Source of the DNA: Acidobacteria bacterium AH-259-G07 | GTDB lineage: Bacteria > Acidobacteriota > UBA6911 > RPQK01 > JADFOI01 | Direction of reading: 5' to 3' | Assembly (NCBI GenBank): GCA_027717925.1 | Contig: JALLON010000012.1 | Span: 1-23,040, forward strand | DNA length: 23,040 bases | Shown here: in pieces, positions 21,951 to 23,040 of the stretch | How the letters are laid out: each line of letters starts with the position of its first letter | How positions within the stretch are numbered: the first letter of the stretch is position 1 | Notes under the pieces: model-generated | Seen by the model: only the letters and a program-made list of their open reading frames with translations | Database searches by the model: none | Told to the model about the DNA's origin: nothing | Translations under genes and position numbers: made by a program

Positions 21951-23040
21951 TCAGCGGACGTAACCGAGAGACCGGAGACGCTCTAGTGTTCTCTTGTCAA
22001 GGCCCGAGGGCACCTTGGGTGCCTCCAGCTTGTGTCCGCGTGAGACACGAGCCGGCGATGGAATCCCGGCGGGGTCTGGATCGGAGTGGACAAGCTTAAC
22101 CAAGGAGCGGGCTTGGTCACTAGCCGGCCAGGGTCTGGGCCGCAACTCCTTCGGGTCCTCATCCAAATCGTAGTAACCGCGCTCGACCTCCACCCGCCTG
22201 ACGAGCTTTTCCAGCCCCGGCAGGCTGCTCATCGCTTTATCCAGTAGATGGTTGGAGCGATTGACTTGCACCATCCACTTCTCTTTTCCGCGCCACATAG
22301 ATCGCCACTGGGGACTACTCCCTGCCTCAGCGAAGATCTCCCGCTGTGGTCCTGTTTCGGACAACGGTTGTCCGTACAAGCCCGGCGGCAGCTGCAGCCC
22401 AGCAGCTTGCAAAAGCGTCGGGGCCACGTCGGCCAGCGAGACAGGGTGTGGGATACGTCCCGGCTGCACGCCCAGGCCGCGCACCAGCAGCGGCACGCGC
22501 AGGATCTCCTCATAGACGTGGTAGCCGTGGGTGAACCAAAGCTCATGTTCCATCATGCTCTCTCCGTGGTCGGCGGTAAAAAGCACAAGGGAGTTCTCGG
22601 CTAACCCGAGCTGTTCGTAAGCATCCAGCAAGCGACCTACCTCACGGTCCATGTAGGCGATCTCCTCGTCGTAGAGGTCGATATACTCAGCCCCGTCATT
22701 CACCCCCGGCTCCCGTTCATATTCAGGTACGCGCTCAATGTCGATTGGTATTGGTTGAGCGTTGGTGAAATCTGTGGGGCGGTCGGGAGGGGGATGGTAC
22801 GGTCCGTGAGGGTCGATGTAATGCACCCACAGGAAGTTTGGACGGCTGGGGTCGCGCCAACTTGACAGCCATACCAAAGCGGCGTCGGTGGTTCTGGAAG
22901 CCCGCCGTTCATACATCTCTCTATATGGCTCGGTCTCGTCGACAAAATCGTCATAGTGATCAAAACGGGTATCGAGGCCGATCGCCTCCGCCGTGAGAAC
23001 GATGTTGGAGACCACAGCCGCAGTCTGGTAACCGACACTG
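21951..23040 (-). CDS. Sulfatase (alkaline-phosphatase superfamily), N-terminus cut by window edge
   Basis: The frame is open through the right edge (363 codons visible), and the residues just inside it (VGYQTAAVVSNIVL) match the interior of sulfatases, so the true start and the formylglycine (C/S-x-P-S-R) site lie outside the window. Visible family motifs: HYIDPHGPYHPP, DEEIAYMDREVGRLLD, the metal-ligand segment FTADHGESMMEHELWFTHGY, and RVPLLVRG. After the core comes a region of PTLLQAAGLQLP type and a final ERLRSLGYVR, a tail seen in many bacterial sulfatase-like proteins. It probably hydrolyses a sulfate or phosphate ester outside the cytoplasm; substrate unknown. The first ATG in the visible part (23015) is not the start. 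Confidence 0.9.
   Translation of the reverse strand, partial: SVGYQTAAVVSNIVLTAEAIGLDTRFDHYDDFVDETEPYREMYERRASRTTDAALVWLSSWRDPSRPNFLWVHYIDPHGPYHPPPDRPTDFTNAQPIPIDIERVPEYEREPGVNDGAEYIDLYDEEIAYMDREVGRLLDAYEQLGLAENSLVLFTADHGESMMEHELWFTHGYHVYEEILRVPLLVRGLGVQPGRIPHPVSLADVAPTLLQAAGLQLPPGLYGQPLSETGPQREIFAEAGSSPQWRSMWRGKEKWMVQVNRSNHLLDKAMSSLPGLEKLVRRVEVERGYYDLDEDPKELRPRPWPASDQARSLVKLVHSDPDPAGIPSPARVSRGHKLEAPKVPSGLDKRTLERLRSLGYVR

Overview
The window is about 23 kb of chromosomal DNA from a bacterium, most likely a member of the Acidobacteriota. Two things point there. The gene at 13250-14227 has the layout of the VWFA-related domain that is abundant in Acidobacteria. Two intergenic stretches also carry a dispersed sequence whose minus-strand reading is the 'YGRGSV/DSRGSV' peptide that recurs in acidobacterial genomes. 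That assignment rests on recognition, not on a search. No tRNA, rRNA, CRISPR array, prophage or transposase gene was seen.

Layout. Left edge to 3.6 kb, minus strand: a GT-C-like membrane protein with C-terminal TPRs (cut by the left edge), a secreted beta-rich protein, and an 87-residue protein of unknown function, with repeat-rich spacers between them. 3.67-7.3 kb, plus strand: the catalytic subunit of a methylmalonyl-CoA-mutase-type enzyme without a cobalamin domain, then two oligopeptide ABC-transporter ATPases (DppD/DppF type) without permeases or binding protein. At 7.34-8.04 kb an orphan LolD/MacB-type ATPase converges on them. 8.3-9.96 kb, plus strand: moeA and moaC for molybdenum cofactor synthesis. 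9.97-12.8 kb, minus strand: an M19 dipeptidase followed by an SppA-type S49 protease that lacks the usual N-terminal anchor. 13.25-14.23 kb: the secreted VWA protein.

14.36-20.6 kb is a complete plus-strand iron-sulfur assembly (SUF) operon: Rrf2 regulator, sufB, sufC, sufD, sufS, sufU and a SufT/MIP18-like gene. SufS takes sulfur from cysteine, SufU relays it, SufBCD is the scaffold, and SufT probably helps maturation. The regulator carries a three-cysteine Fe-S ligand set. Its upstream region holds two palindromic boxes related to each other and spaced 32 bp apart, with the ACT-N5-AGT core known from IscR type 1 sites. This is the best regulatory signal in the window. The right end, minus strand, has a lipoprotein with EHPGEE repeats, a two-helix HAMP-like membrane protein without an output domain, and the C-terminal part of a sulfatase cut by the right edge.

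The least ordinary feature is the set of small palindromic repeats in the spacers, in several families: inverted pairs sharing a GTAGGGGCG core, an AT-rich hairpin beginning ATAAGGGG, hairpins built on TTCACGCTCTGA and GGGGTCTGACCC, the GRGSV repeat, and a TCACACC palindrome. They resemble REP-type non-autonomous elements. At 7.26-7.35 kb such a composite supplies the last codons and stop codons of two convergent ABC genes. I did not find a convincing new multi-gene system; most genes are recognisable housekeeping or accessory functions.
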